Below, piece after piece: positions 1 through 8,894 of a stretch of 64,000 nt of DNA. The position numbers and the translations under genes were made by a program. Source of the stretch: Flectonema sp. DT1601 (Eukaryota; Euglenozoa; Diplonemea; Diplonemida; Diplonemidae); contig OZ025806.1 of NCBI GenBank assembly GCA_964019425.1, positions 677,374 to 741,373 on the forward strand, written 5' to 3'. The first letter of the stretch is position 1; each line of letters begins with the position of its first letter. The notes below the pieces were generated by a model. That model made no database searches, was not told the DNA's origin, and saw nothing but the letters and a program-made list of their open reading frames with translations.

Positions 1-1
1 T

Positions 2-106
2 AAGAGAGTAGCTCTCTCACTTTTAATCAAACAACTAAAACATGAAAACGACTTTCCTCAAATTGAAAAATTAATAGAACGCTCACTCGCAATGAAACTT
101 TTATAA
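2..106 (+). CDS. 3' end of a gene cut by the window start
   Basis: An open frame enters from the left edge and runs 34 codons to a TAA at 104-106. The peptide is amphipathic (SLLIKQLKHENDFPQIEKLI is part of it) and looks like the last helices of an alpha-helical repeat protein, but the family cannot be named from so little. It lies on the same strand as all other genes here and is followed by a T-rich spacer. Confidence 0.45.
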   Translation, partial: KRVALSLLIKQLKHENDFPQIEKLIERSLAMKLL

Positions 107-394
107 ACTGTTTTTGATATTTCTGTTTTTTTCTCTCTTTACCTTCTTCCTTTAAGTTTTTGCCGTTCGCTTTAGTTTAACGCTACGCGAAATATTATTA
201 TTGTTAGTCGTTTATGGTTTTCTTTTTTATTATTATTATCATTTGAATATCTTGCGTCAGAGTAGATAACAATTCAAATGAAATGTACGGCAAACTTATA
301 TTACCTTTTGGGTGGAGTCTGTGGTTGGTTTCCCTTAACAATTTTCTCAAAATAGGAAAATACGAAAAAAAAAAATTTTTTTTTTAACAACCAA
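107..394. other. spacer before the peptidase gene
   Basis: AT-rich non-coding DNA. It ends in an A11/T12 homopolymer block about 10 bases before the next ATG. No RNA gene or repeat recognised. Confidence 0.5.
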
Positions 395-1831
395 ATGTCG
401 TACAAAGACAAAGTTGCTTCAATCGAAGAAGACATCAACAGCACGTGGGATGCGAGTTGCACACCTTCAATGATTGAGTATTTAAAGATTCCAAATCAGT
501 CTCCCAACTACGACTCAGAAGAGAGAACAAATGGTCTCACTGAGAAGGCATTTCAAGTTCTAATTGATTGGGCTAAGGGTTCAGGTGTTGTTGGAATGAA
601 GATGGAGTACATGCAAGAAAAGGGAAGAACTCCTTTCTTACTAATTGACATCGCAGCTACCGATACCAACTCAAAAGGAAACACTCTACTAATGTACGGA
701 CACATGGATAAACAACCTCCAATGGAGCCTTGGTTAGAAGGTCTTGGACCATACTCTCCAGTGATTAAGGATGACAAGTTATATGGAAGAGGTGGGGCAG
801 ACGACGGATATGCGATTTTCGGAGCAGTTCTCGCAGTACGCGCTCTTCAAAAGGCTGGTATCCCTCACGGACATATCTGTGTCATGATTGAAGCATGTGA
901 AGAATCTGGATCATTTGACTTGGACTTCTACATCGAGAAAGTAAAGAAGACACTTGGGGATGTCGATCTCGTAATTTGCTTAGACAGCGGCACCCTAGAC
1001 TATGACACAATGTGGTGTACAACTTCACTTCGAGGTGTAGTAGGAGGAAAGTTAACAGTGTCCCTCTTAAAGGAAAGTATGCACTCAGGATTAGGAAGTG
1101 GTATCGCTCCAGATGCCTTTCGAGTTCTCAGAATGGTTTTAAATAAAATTGAAGACGTCAATACCGGAGAAGTCACTTGTCCAGAACTATGTTGCGAACT
1201 TCCAGAAGACGTAAAGGGCAGCTTCGACTACCTAGACGGCCTTCCTACTAAGTTAGTATCACCAACTGTCCCATTTCATGATTCTGTGGACCTCAATTTA
1301 AAAGAATCTGAACTCGCCTTACTAAACACATGGAAGCCAACCATCACAGTGACTGGTCAAGATGGATTGTTTCCTTGTAATAAAGCTGGTAATGTTCTTT
1401 ATGATAGTTTGAGTGTTATGTTATCAGTTAGACTACCACCAACTGTTGATCCTGATACTGCAAGTGCTGGTCTTAAAAAAGCATTGATAGACAGTCCACC
1501 GTACGGAGCGAAGGTTAAGTTCGAACCTGAGTTCGGAGGTCCGGGTTGGAAAGCACCAGCATTACAACCTTGGTGTGCTGATGTGTTGGAAAATGCATCG
1601 GTTGTTGGGTTTAAGAAACCTCTCGCTCGTATGGCTCTTGGTGGATCTATCCCATTTATGGGAATGCTTGGGGCGATGTTTCCATCTGCTCAGTTCTGTA
1701 TCACTGGCATTCTGGGACCTCAGAGCAATGCTCATGGTCCAAATGAGTTCCTTCACATCTCTTACACAAAGAAATTAATTCTTTCCTTAACTAGCATCAT
1801 TGCTGACCACCACACTGTTGACAGACGGTAG
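395..1831 (+). CDS. M20-family metallopeptidase (carnosinase/CNDP-like dipeptidase)
   Basis: 478 residues, normal length for the family. Predicted cytosolic zinc peptidase that hydrolyses dipeptides or small amides. The metal-site motifs are visible: YGHMDKQP (His103, Asp105), GRGGADDGY (Asp136) and the catalytic/metal Glu pair in EACEESGS (about 169-170). The lid/dimerisation insertion follows (about 210-340, containing the MHSGLGSG stretch), and a late HGPNE motif (near residue 457) supplies the last metal ligand. No signal peptide or membrane segment. The start is the first ATG after a homopolymer block, and the stop is followed by an A-rich 3' flank. Family assignment is firm; exact substrate is not. 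Confidence 0.9.
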   Translation: MSYKDKVASIEEDINSTWDASCTPSMIEYLKIPNQSPNYDSEERTNGLTEKAFQVLIDWAKGSGVVGMKMEYMQEKGRTPFLLIDIAATDTNSKGNTLLMYGHMDKQPPMEPWLEGLGPYSPVIKDDKLYGRGGADDGYAIFGAVLAVRALQKAGIPHGHICVMIEACEESGSFDLDFYIEKVKKTLGDVDLVICLDSGTLDYDTMWCTTSLRGVVGGKLTVSLLKESMHSGLGSGIAPDAFRVLRMVLNKIEDVNTGEVTCPELCCELPEDVKGSFDYLDGLPTKLVSPTVPFHDSVDLNLKESELALLNTWKPTITVTGQDGLFPCNKAGNVLYDSLSVMLSVRLPPTVDPDTASAGLKKALIDSPPYGAKVKFEPEFGGPGWKAPALQPWCADVLENASVVGFKKPLARMALGGSIPFMGMLGAMFPSAQFCITGILGPQSNAHGPNEFLHISYTKKLILSLTSIIADHHTVDRR

Positions 1832-2186
1832 TAGTTTCTTAAGAAGTCAATACATTCTGTCGAGGAAAAAAAAAAAGAAGAAAAAAAAAAAAGAGGAAAA
1901 AAAAATTCTGATTTTAGTTTATTCAGTTGCTGTTCTTGCTGCTGAAGAAAGTACTTAGTAACTTCAGGCGTACGATATATTGTTTTATTTAGCCACTCCA
2001 AATAGTGACTTGCCGTGTGCTGTGAAAAGCTCCGATTGTGGGGGATTTAAAAAAAAAGGTCTATTGACCGCGACGTGACGGTACACTCGTGAAGGTATTT
2101 AGCAACTCTGAAAATCTATTTAATTATTTGTAGTTTTTTTTTGGTTACTTTTTTTTTATCGTTTTTCTTTTCACAGTTCAGCTGAG
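1832..2186. other. spacer
   Basis: Non-coding, A/T homopolymer-rich. Near the right end a T-rich tract is followed by CACAG about 10 bases before the next ATG, a good candidate acceptor for a trans-spliced leader. Nothing else seen. Confidence 0.5.
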
Positions 2187-3548
2187 ATGTCGTCTCCCGC
2201 AGCAGCATGGAAGCGATTTTGTAAATTAGTAGCCTCAGATATCCCTGAATCGGAACTTGCGATGATGCCTTTGGAAGACTTACAGGCCGTCATGAATGCT
2301 TTCAATCTATCATCACCAGTGGAGATGGCAAGAATAGAAGTTCAGTGGAAAGTTCTTCAAAAACAAAACTTATATACGGCACCGGCAGTTAGACGAGAGA
2401 TATACGATCGGGTTTTAACAGATAATATCGCTCAGTCAATAACTGATTGTCAAGAAGCTCTTTATGTTGATGAGCACTTAAGGCAAACTACGCACATCTT
2501 ATCACCTCCTAGACCAGATCATTGTGCTGTTTTTAGTTATGGATTTAGAGACATTGAACTGATTGAAAATAACATGTCGCCGCCTCCAACTGTGTCGAGG
2601 GTTGAATTTAATCAAAATGTTCCGATTTTCTCACCTGATAGAAAGCGATCTGCGTCGGTTGGGAGGAAATCAAAATCGATGATTGAAAAAAAACCATTAC
2701 ACGACTCAGACTTTGAAATACCAATACCGCAGTTGGAAAAGTGTTTACAAAAAAAAAAACTTCTTGGATCTGTTGAACAAGGACATTCAGATCCAAATTA
2801 CTGCGTCAAACTTCAACATAATTCACAAAAGGAAACAGGAAAAGGATGCTTTTCACCAGTAAAGTGTTGGGGAGAGACATCACACTCTACTGAATTATCG
2901 GAAATAAAATTATGTTTAAAAAAGATACCAGACCCTAAAACAAGAAGAGGTAATCCAAGCGAAATGGCGACGGATGCGATTGGTATTCCAAATCTAAACA
3001 AACATCCTGTGACTGGGAATCCTAATGCGACGAAATCAAAGCAAGGAGAGCCTTTACCTAAAGCACAGAAGAAAACTTTTTGTGAAAAGAATCTTCCCCT
3101 TCAAGGAAAGAATGATCAGTACGTTCGAACTGGCAAAGTTGTCTCAGATGACCTCCCTCGCCCCAACATTACAATTCCTCATAAAGTTCCACTTCAGGCT
3201 GCTGGTGTAGTTGGACAAGGTGATCCAAACATACTGGGACATAATATAAAGGATTCGACTACTGGGAGGAAATTAAATTTATCTCATCAGGATAACACTC
3301 AAACACCTCCTTGGTTTGGAGTAGGTCCAAAGCCACCAGTACCAAACCCACGTGGAAAACCAGAAGAAGGAATAATGCCGTGGGATAATAACACTATCCC
3401 AATGAGAACGAATAAAGCTCATTTAAAAGGTAGACCTGATGCTTCAATTGTTGAAACTAATCCACCTGCTCCTTCACAAAGAAGACGTGCAGTCACTCGT
3501 AATGATTCAGGAGTCATGCCTGGTGCTACAGGATGGGCTCTTGGGTGA
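2187..3548 (+). CDS. hypothetical protein, 453 aa
   Basis: Function not recognised. A helical N-terminus (1-70) precedes a long, polar, basic and apparently disordered body. Low-complexity Asn/Pro/Lys-rich segments fill residues 240-453, with loosely recurring short motifs (GNP..., GIMPWDN, GVMPGATGW). No membrane segment or signal peptide. The start follows a T-rich tract and CACAG, which fits a processed 5' end. Coding status rests on length, codon regularity and the same-strand context. Confidence 0.7.
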   Translation: MSSPAAAWKRFCKLVASDIPESELAMMPLEDLQAVMNAFNLSSPVEMARIEVQWKVLQKQNLYTAPAVRREIYDRVLTDNIAQSITDCQEALYVDEHLRQTTHILSPPRPDHCAVFSYGFRDIELIENNMSPPPTVSRVEFNQNVPIFSPDRKRSASVGRKSKSMIEKKPLHDSDFEIPIPQLEKCLQKKKLLGSVEQGHSDPNYCVKLQHNSQKETGKGCFSPVKCWGETSHSTELSEIKLCLKKIPDPKTRRGNPSEMATDAIGIPNLNKHPVTGNPNATKSKQGEPLPKAQKKTFCEKNLPLQGKNDQYVRTGKVVSDDLPRPNITIPHKVPLQAAGVVGQGDPNILGHNIKDSTTGRKLNLSHQDNTQTPPWFGVGPKPPVPNPRGKPEEGIMPWDNNTIPMRTNKAHLKGRPDASIVETNPPAPSQRRRAVTRNDSGVMPGATGWALG

Positions 3549-4346
3549 GTTGTGTAACATCACAGGGATAATTTCGGGTTAAGGTAAATATTTTTCCCTT
3601 ACTTGGGGTTTCCTTTGTCAAGCAAATCTTGTGAAGAAAATCCTCTCGGGAATTATTCTCATTTCCAGTACCTTCATAACCATCCAGCGTGTTTGTTGTG
3701 TAGGATGTATTTTTTTTGTACGTTTTCCTTTGTAGACTTATTATTGTGCATTTTGTTTACCCTGTACACGGATGTGAAAGTTCTTGTTCTTCATCTCGTG
3801 GGAAAAAATAGATTTTTTCCTACTTTTGTTTTAGTTTCCTTGTAGTAGTAGATGCTGAATAAATATTTGTTATAAATAGTTCCTTTTCATGCCTTCATTC
3901 GGTTGGATCAACTGCGGTGGTCTCGTCTACTTCAGGTTGAAATATTCTCTACTGAAATGTTGTAGCATCTTTTTTTGTACTTTTTTTTTCTATGTAAAGA
4001 ACGTTTTTTTCTCTCTTCGGAACACAGTTTCAGCAACATCAAGTCAATACCTTGTCATATATAGTTTATTTGGCAAAAAAAAACAAAACAAAAATTTCCT
4101 TTTCTTTTTCTGCTTTTCTTTGTATTGTATCCTTTTTACTAATGAATGAATGTGATGACGGAGAAACTGAGTTCAAAGCTAATTATATATTTCTTTTAAA
4201 AATTCCTACAGCATAATAATCTTGATATGAGAAAAAACTGCATGCGACTTGCGAAAAAGTTTCTTAAAAGGGGTTTTCTGATTTCTGACAGCACACTTCA
4301 AAATCAATTTTTTTTTTATAAAAAGAGAATCACAAAAAAGAAAAAA
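3549..4346. other. spacer, no gene recognised
   Basis: About 800 bases of T-rich DNA. Two open frames of 80 and 86 codons fall here (3603-3845, 3889-4149), but they consist of Phe/Leu/Cys-rich translations of T runs and are not credible genes. Probably 3' UTR of the upstream gene plus the 5' flank of the next. Confidence 0.5.
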
Positions 4347-4931
4347 ATGGTTTCTGGGATAAAGATTGCTGTTTTTATTGGACTGGTTGTTGGGGGGACA
4401 TGTCTGGGAGTTGGTATCTGGCAAAAGGTCTACTCCGATGACATGAGAGATCACAGCACGAAAGAAGTCTGTCAAGTAATTAGTTACCAGAGTCATTTTT
4501 GTACGTACAAATGCGACTGTTCTGAAGACAAGAATGGAAACAAACATTGCCATACCTGTTCTGGTACTTCATATCATTATAATTATAACGTCACATCAAC
4601 TGATCGTTGTTTTGGAATTCAATACCCCAGATCGCAATCATGTTCTGATCATAATGGTCCTCGTTGGCATATGTATTCTTATACCACATGTTACGTTTGG
4701 GATAATTGCTCAAAGGTTGATTTTTATTCACCAACATATCATCTGGTGTTGGCAATCGTGTTAATGTCTATTGGAGGATGTAGTTGTCTGTTTCCATGTT
4801 GTCTTTTTATTGTTTATGAGGGTGTTTGTATCGGTAATTGTATTCGGGGAATACGAAACATGTCTTTTGGGATGTCAGGATATTCAACTGTGAATGCTAC
4901 TCACTCAGAGAAGTTTAATTCGTATGATTGA
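4347..4931 (+). CDS. small Cys-rich membrane protein with two TM helices
   Basis: 194 residues when started at the ATG at 4347. The frame is open further upstream but only through T/A-rich leader. A hydrophobic helix (residues 4-24) is followed by a roughly 100-residue Cys/Tyr/His-rich loop with paired cysteines and NVT/NCS sequons. A second hydrophobic helix ending in a Cys cluster (about 133-160) and a short polar tail complete it. The topology suggests an extracellular or lumenal disulfide-bonded loop held by two membrane passes. No family recognised. Confidence 0.7.
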   Translation: MVSGIKIAVFIGLVVGGTCLGVGIWQKVYSDDMRDHSTKEVCQVISYQSHFCTYKCDCSEDKNGNKHCHTCSGTSYHYNYNVTSTDRCFGIQYPRSQSCSDHNGPRWHMYSYTTCYVWDNCSKVDFYSPTYHLVLAIVLMSIGGCSCLFPCCLFIVYEGVCIGNCIRGIRNMSFGMSGYSTVNATHSEKFNSYD

Positions 4932-5412
4932 AATATACGAAATTAAACTTTTTTTTTTTTTTTTGTTTTTAAAATCTTTGGTGACTTAGCTGTCACGACT
5001 GAGACTCTTCGTTTGTTAAATGATTGTGGAGTATCTTTAACCGACCAAAAGGGATAACGAAATTCGAGTTGTATGTTTACTGTTTTTTTCTCTCTTCTCT
5101 CTTCTTTTTTTTTTTTTTTTGTCGGTTTAGTTCCCTGATTGATGCTTAGCTGTGTTTTATTATTTCTTTTTTTTTTTTGCACAGCTAACGCCAACCGGAA
5201 TTCGTGCTAACTAAAAAAAAAAAAGAAAAAAAAAAAAAAACTTATAATTCTAACTATCGAGTATTTTTCTTCGTGACGTAGTTTGTCATATTTCCTTTTC
5301 TGCTTCGGTAGTCAATAGACATGTTGAGCTTCAGCCATGTGTACTTAATAATACTTAAAGTTCGTTACTGATTTTACATTGTCAAAAAGGTTTCAAAAAA
5401 AATAAAAAAAAT
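4932..5412. other. spacer
   Basis: Non-coding; several T14-T20 and A12-A18 runs. No RNA gene or repeat recognised. Confidence 0.5.
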
Positions 5413-8262
5413 ATGAATTTCCTAAAAAACAAGGAATGTACAACGAGAATAGCAACCGGACTATTCAAAAGTGGAATGGAAAATTCAAAGAAAGAAGAGT
5501 TGACAGGGAAGAAGAGAAAAGAACGAATTGAAAGAATTAAAAAAGAAGTTCTTAAGAGATGGGGTGAGAAAGCGTTGATCCTTTCATTCGCTTCTGTATT
5601 TAGTGAAGGTGAAATATTTACTGTATTAGAATACAGCGTCAATACACATTTTGAAGATATACCAACTCTACTACAAATCTGTAAACTAATGATAACTTGG
5701 AGAGAAGCAGAAGAAGATAATGTAGTTCTGATTCACGGAGCACCATCGGAATACGTCTCTATGTTGACAGCTTGTTATTTAAGTTTTGTGTGTTGTCAGG
5801 AAACAAGTCCTAATGAAGTATTTAAAATGTATCACAAGTCATCAATGAATTTCAGAACAGCACCGTCTGTTCTTCGATTCACAAACTGGTTTAGTAAATT
5901 AGTGAAAGCAACTCGAAGCTTTGAACCTCCTCCGAGAAGAATAGGAATCCGTTTGGTTTCTATAAAGCTGTCGGGTGAAATCGACTCAGACCTTCGTGAC
6001 TACTCAATGATGCTTCATGTTTCTCAAGGGGCTTCAATTGTACAAACCATTTCTGGTGAGCGCTCTGCAGATTCCAAAAGCGTTGTTTTTCATTCAAATC
6101 CGTCTCAAGGAGGATTCATCGCCGATCTTGTTGGAGATTTCACCCTAACTTGCTTTTACGTTCTCAGATCGTCAACACCTCACGCGTTCCGTATTGCGTA
6201 CAATAGTTACTTTGTAAAACAATCAAAGATAGAGTTTTCTGGTAATGAACTTGATTATGTGTGTTGTAAAAAGACTGCATCTGATGTTACTGTGGATGTC
6301 AATGTTCAACTACCGACCCAAAGCCACTACTCAGGTAAGGAACAGCGTTATTGCTTGCTTCCAGAAAACTTGAAAAAGAAAGAAGAAGAATACATTGCGA
6401 TGGTAGGCAACACGGTAAATCAATGTGCTAATAACATAAAGGGTAATATGGCTGGATGGTATCCGGAACTTAAACAGAAAAGTAAGAGTCGCAGTAGAAC
6501 AGTTGGAGCTCGTCGATCCAACCGTCAGGCTCGTACGAGATCAGCGGGAGCTCCTTTGGTAGCGTCGACTGAGTTCTCATTTGCGAAGAGAATATCTCCT
6601 CCCAGATCACCAACTGCCAGACCACAGGTGGCTATTGAATTGAGAGAAGGTATTAGTACTGATCCTATTCTAAGGATGCCTGTTCTCTCTTGTTCTCCAG
6701 CTCGTTCTGACATTATACCACCTCCACAGTTACCGAAGAAGCCTATTAGAGACTTAGAAGGATGTATTGTTCCAGTCAACAGGACTAGAGAGACATCTTT
6801 GATAAGAGATCTTGAAGGATCGTTAGTCACTAATGTGGTAGCTCCACCGCCACCACCACCTCCAGCTGCTCCTACTAGGGAGGAGTTGGGTGGTGTTGTT
6901 CCACCACCGCCACCACCACCGCCATCACAGGTGTCTGGGAATAAAAATCTTCCGCCACCACCACCTCCGGGTTTAAAATTGACGAGAGGTGCTCCCCCAC
7001 CTCCTCCTCCACCACCACCTTCTGGTTTGGGAAAACCTTCTGCGGTGACAGTAGTGAAGTCGGTTACGAAAGCTCTTCACTGGCAGCCTCTTTCATCAGC
7101 AGCAACTGCAAACACAGTTTGGTGTGATGACAATGACGACATGGAGAGAAGTATCAATCTTCAACAACTTGTTGATGAGTACGGAAACAAACCATCCAAG
7201 AAATCAGATCTTTCTAAGGAAGCAAAACCAAAAACTATTGAAGCCTTCGTCGGAAATAAACGAGCGACTAATATTGAAATTGCCTGTTCAAAGATAAGGA
7301 AAGCACTCGATTTGAAAAAGATTCAACCGCAAGACATTAAGAGAGTCATCCTACTACAAGAGGGTGTTGAATCATCAGAGTTATTATCATTGTTACCGAC
7401 GTTGTCACCAACAGAAGAAGAATTAAAGATGTTGAGAATGAAGAGTGAGGATAAACTTGTAACATTTCCTGATAAAGTTCTGTTTGAGATTTCAACAATT
7501 CCGAGATGCTTACAAAAATTAAAAGCGATTGAAGTAATGTTGTCGATTAAAGAAAACGTAACTGACCTACTCAACCAATCAAAGATTGTTACGGAAGCGG
7601 CTGACTGCGCTGTTCAATCATCAGTTTTTAAAAAACAATTGAAATGGATATTATCAATCGGTAATGAGATGAATAAAGGAAAACGAACTGGCAACGCATC
7701 CGGTTTCAAAATTGATAATTTATGCGGCATGTTGGATACCAAAGACACAACCAACAGTAAGACATTGATATCATTCTTAGTAAGGACCATTGCTGAGTCA
7801 GAGCCTGATTGCTTAAGTACTGAACAGCTATCGAGAGTCAGTCAAGAATCATACAAATGTGTTGTGTCAGGTCTCAATGATGATTATAACAGAGTTGTAT
7901 CTTCAGCTGATTGTATTGATCGTGAGTTATCTGAAAGTAAGTCATCTAACCCAAATGATTCTTTATTCTTATCATCAGCACAAAAGTTTATGACCACTCT
8001 TCGTCCTATTCTCTCTCAACTCTCAGAGTGTAATAAGACGAGAGAGATATCCGTTTCACAATTGTGTCTTTATTTTGGATCAGCGAAAGCTGAAGACATT
8101 CTTTGTGAAATTCATACTTTTAAACGGAGATTTGATGCTGCTGTTGTTAGTTTTAAGTCGGCTAGCAATAGTACCAGAGCACCTTTAACTCCGCTTCAGG
8201 ATTTGGTTAGAGATAAATTAGCTAAAAGATTTCACTCAGTTAACGATGATGACGATGAGTAA
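5413..8262 (+). CDS. formin with degenerate PTEN-like head, FH1 and FH2 domains
   Basis: 949 residues; actin nucleator/elongator. Residues about 50-150 resemble a PTEN-type phosphatase fold, but the catalytic HCxxGxxR loop reads HGAPSEYV (about 108), so it should be inactive. A C2-like region follows (about 175-290). After a basic linker come an FH1 stretch of several poly-Pro runs (about 477-540) and a full FH2 domain (about 553-930), with the hallmark LSIGNEMNKGKRTGNASGF near 747-765. The tail is acidic (NDDDDE). This architecture is that of plant class II formins, where the PTEN/C2 head is thought to target membrane lipids. An alternative start is the Met at residue 22. Confidence 0.92.
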   Translation: MNFLKNKECTTRIATGLFKSGMENSKKEELTGKKRKERIERIKKEVLKRWGEKALILSFASVFSEGEIFTVLEYSVNTHFEDIPTLLQICKLMITWREAEEDNVVLIHGAPSEYVSMLTACYLSFVCCQETSPNEVFKMYHKSSMNFRTAPSVLRFTNWFSKLVKATRSFEPPPRRIGIRLVSIKLSGEIDSDLRDYSMMLHVSQGASIVQTISGERSADSKSVVFHSNPSQGGFIADLVGDFTLTCFYVLRSSTPHAFRIAYNSYFVKQSKIEFSGNELDYVCCKKTASDVTVDVNVQLPTQSHYSGKEQRYCLLPENLKKKEEEYIAMVGNTVNQCANNIKGNMAGWYPELKQKSKSRSRTVGARRSNRQARTRSAGAPLVASTEFSFAKRISPPRSPTARPQVAIELREGISTDPILRMPVLSCSPARSDIIPPPQLPKKPIRDLEGCIVPVNRTRETSLIRDLEGSLVTNVVAPPPPPPPAAPTREELGGVVPPPPPPPPSQVSGNKNLPPPPPPGLKLTRGAPPPPPPPPPSGLGKPSAVTVVKSVTKALHWQPLSSAATANTVWCDDNDDMERSINLQQLVDEYGNKPSKKSDLSKEAKPKTIEAFVGNKRATNIEIACSKIRKALDLKKIQPQDIKRVILLQEGVESSELLSLLPTLSPTEEELKMLRMKSEDKLVTFPDKVLFEISTIPRCLQKLKAIEVMLSIKENVTDLLNQSKIVTEAADCAVQSSVFKKQLKWILSIGNEMNKGKRTGNASGFKIDNLCGMLDTKDTTNSKTLISFLVRTIAESEPDCLSTEQLSRVSQESYKCVVSGLNDDYNRVVSSADCIDRELSESKSSNPNDSLFLSSAQKFMTTLRPILSQLSECNKTREISVSQLCLYFGSAKAEDILCEIHTFKRRFDAAVVSFKSASNSTRAPLTPLQDLVRDKLAKRFHSVNDDDDE

Positions 8263-8295
8263 GAGTTGATTATTTTTATTTTTTTTAGCTAAAAT

Positions 8296-8326
<31 letters not shown>

Positions 8327-8894
8327 GTAATTATTTTGATTTAACAAAAAAAAAAAAAAAAAGAAATAAAACTAAAAAAAAAAAAACTTTTGTTTGTTAC
8401 AAAAGGTTTGTCAAAATAAAATTTGTCTTTTAATTATTTTTTTCCTTTCTCCCTCCCTCTTCTGCATCGTGCTTAAGCTCTTTGCTTGTACCTTTTATGT
8501 ACCTAGATTATCTTAAAGAAAAAGAAAACCGTTGTATTGTTCTATTAATCTAATTGTTTATTAACCCTTTCTTTTGTAGCGTTCTTCCTTTTATGTTTTC
8601 CCAAATCTCATAGAGCTTTTTATTTTTTTTAAATTTTTTTTATTGTTTGATCCCAGAGAGTGAAAATTCTTTCTTTCTTCCGATTGGACTCAGGGGCGTC
8701 CTTTTTTAAAAAAAAAAAAAAAAAAATGTTAAAAGTAGTTGATTAATGAAGAGAGAGAAAGGAAATGTATTTCCTTTCTCTCTCTAACAGGTGGAATATC
8801 TGCTTTGTTTTCATTTTATTTATTTCGAATTTCAAATTTCTAATCTTCATTTTTATTTTTTTACCCCCCGACTCAGTTTGTATTAGCTGCGGAG
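8263..8894. other. spacer
   Basis: Very homopolymer-rich non-coding DNA (T26, A19, A12 and A18 runs). No feature recognised. Confidence 0.5.

Noticed and set aside
3603-4149. Two + strand frames of 80 and 86 codons
   Set aside because: Phe/Leu/Cys-rich translation of T-rich spacer; no domain, no start context.
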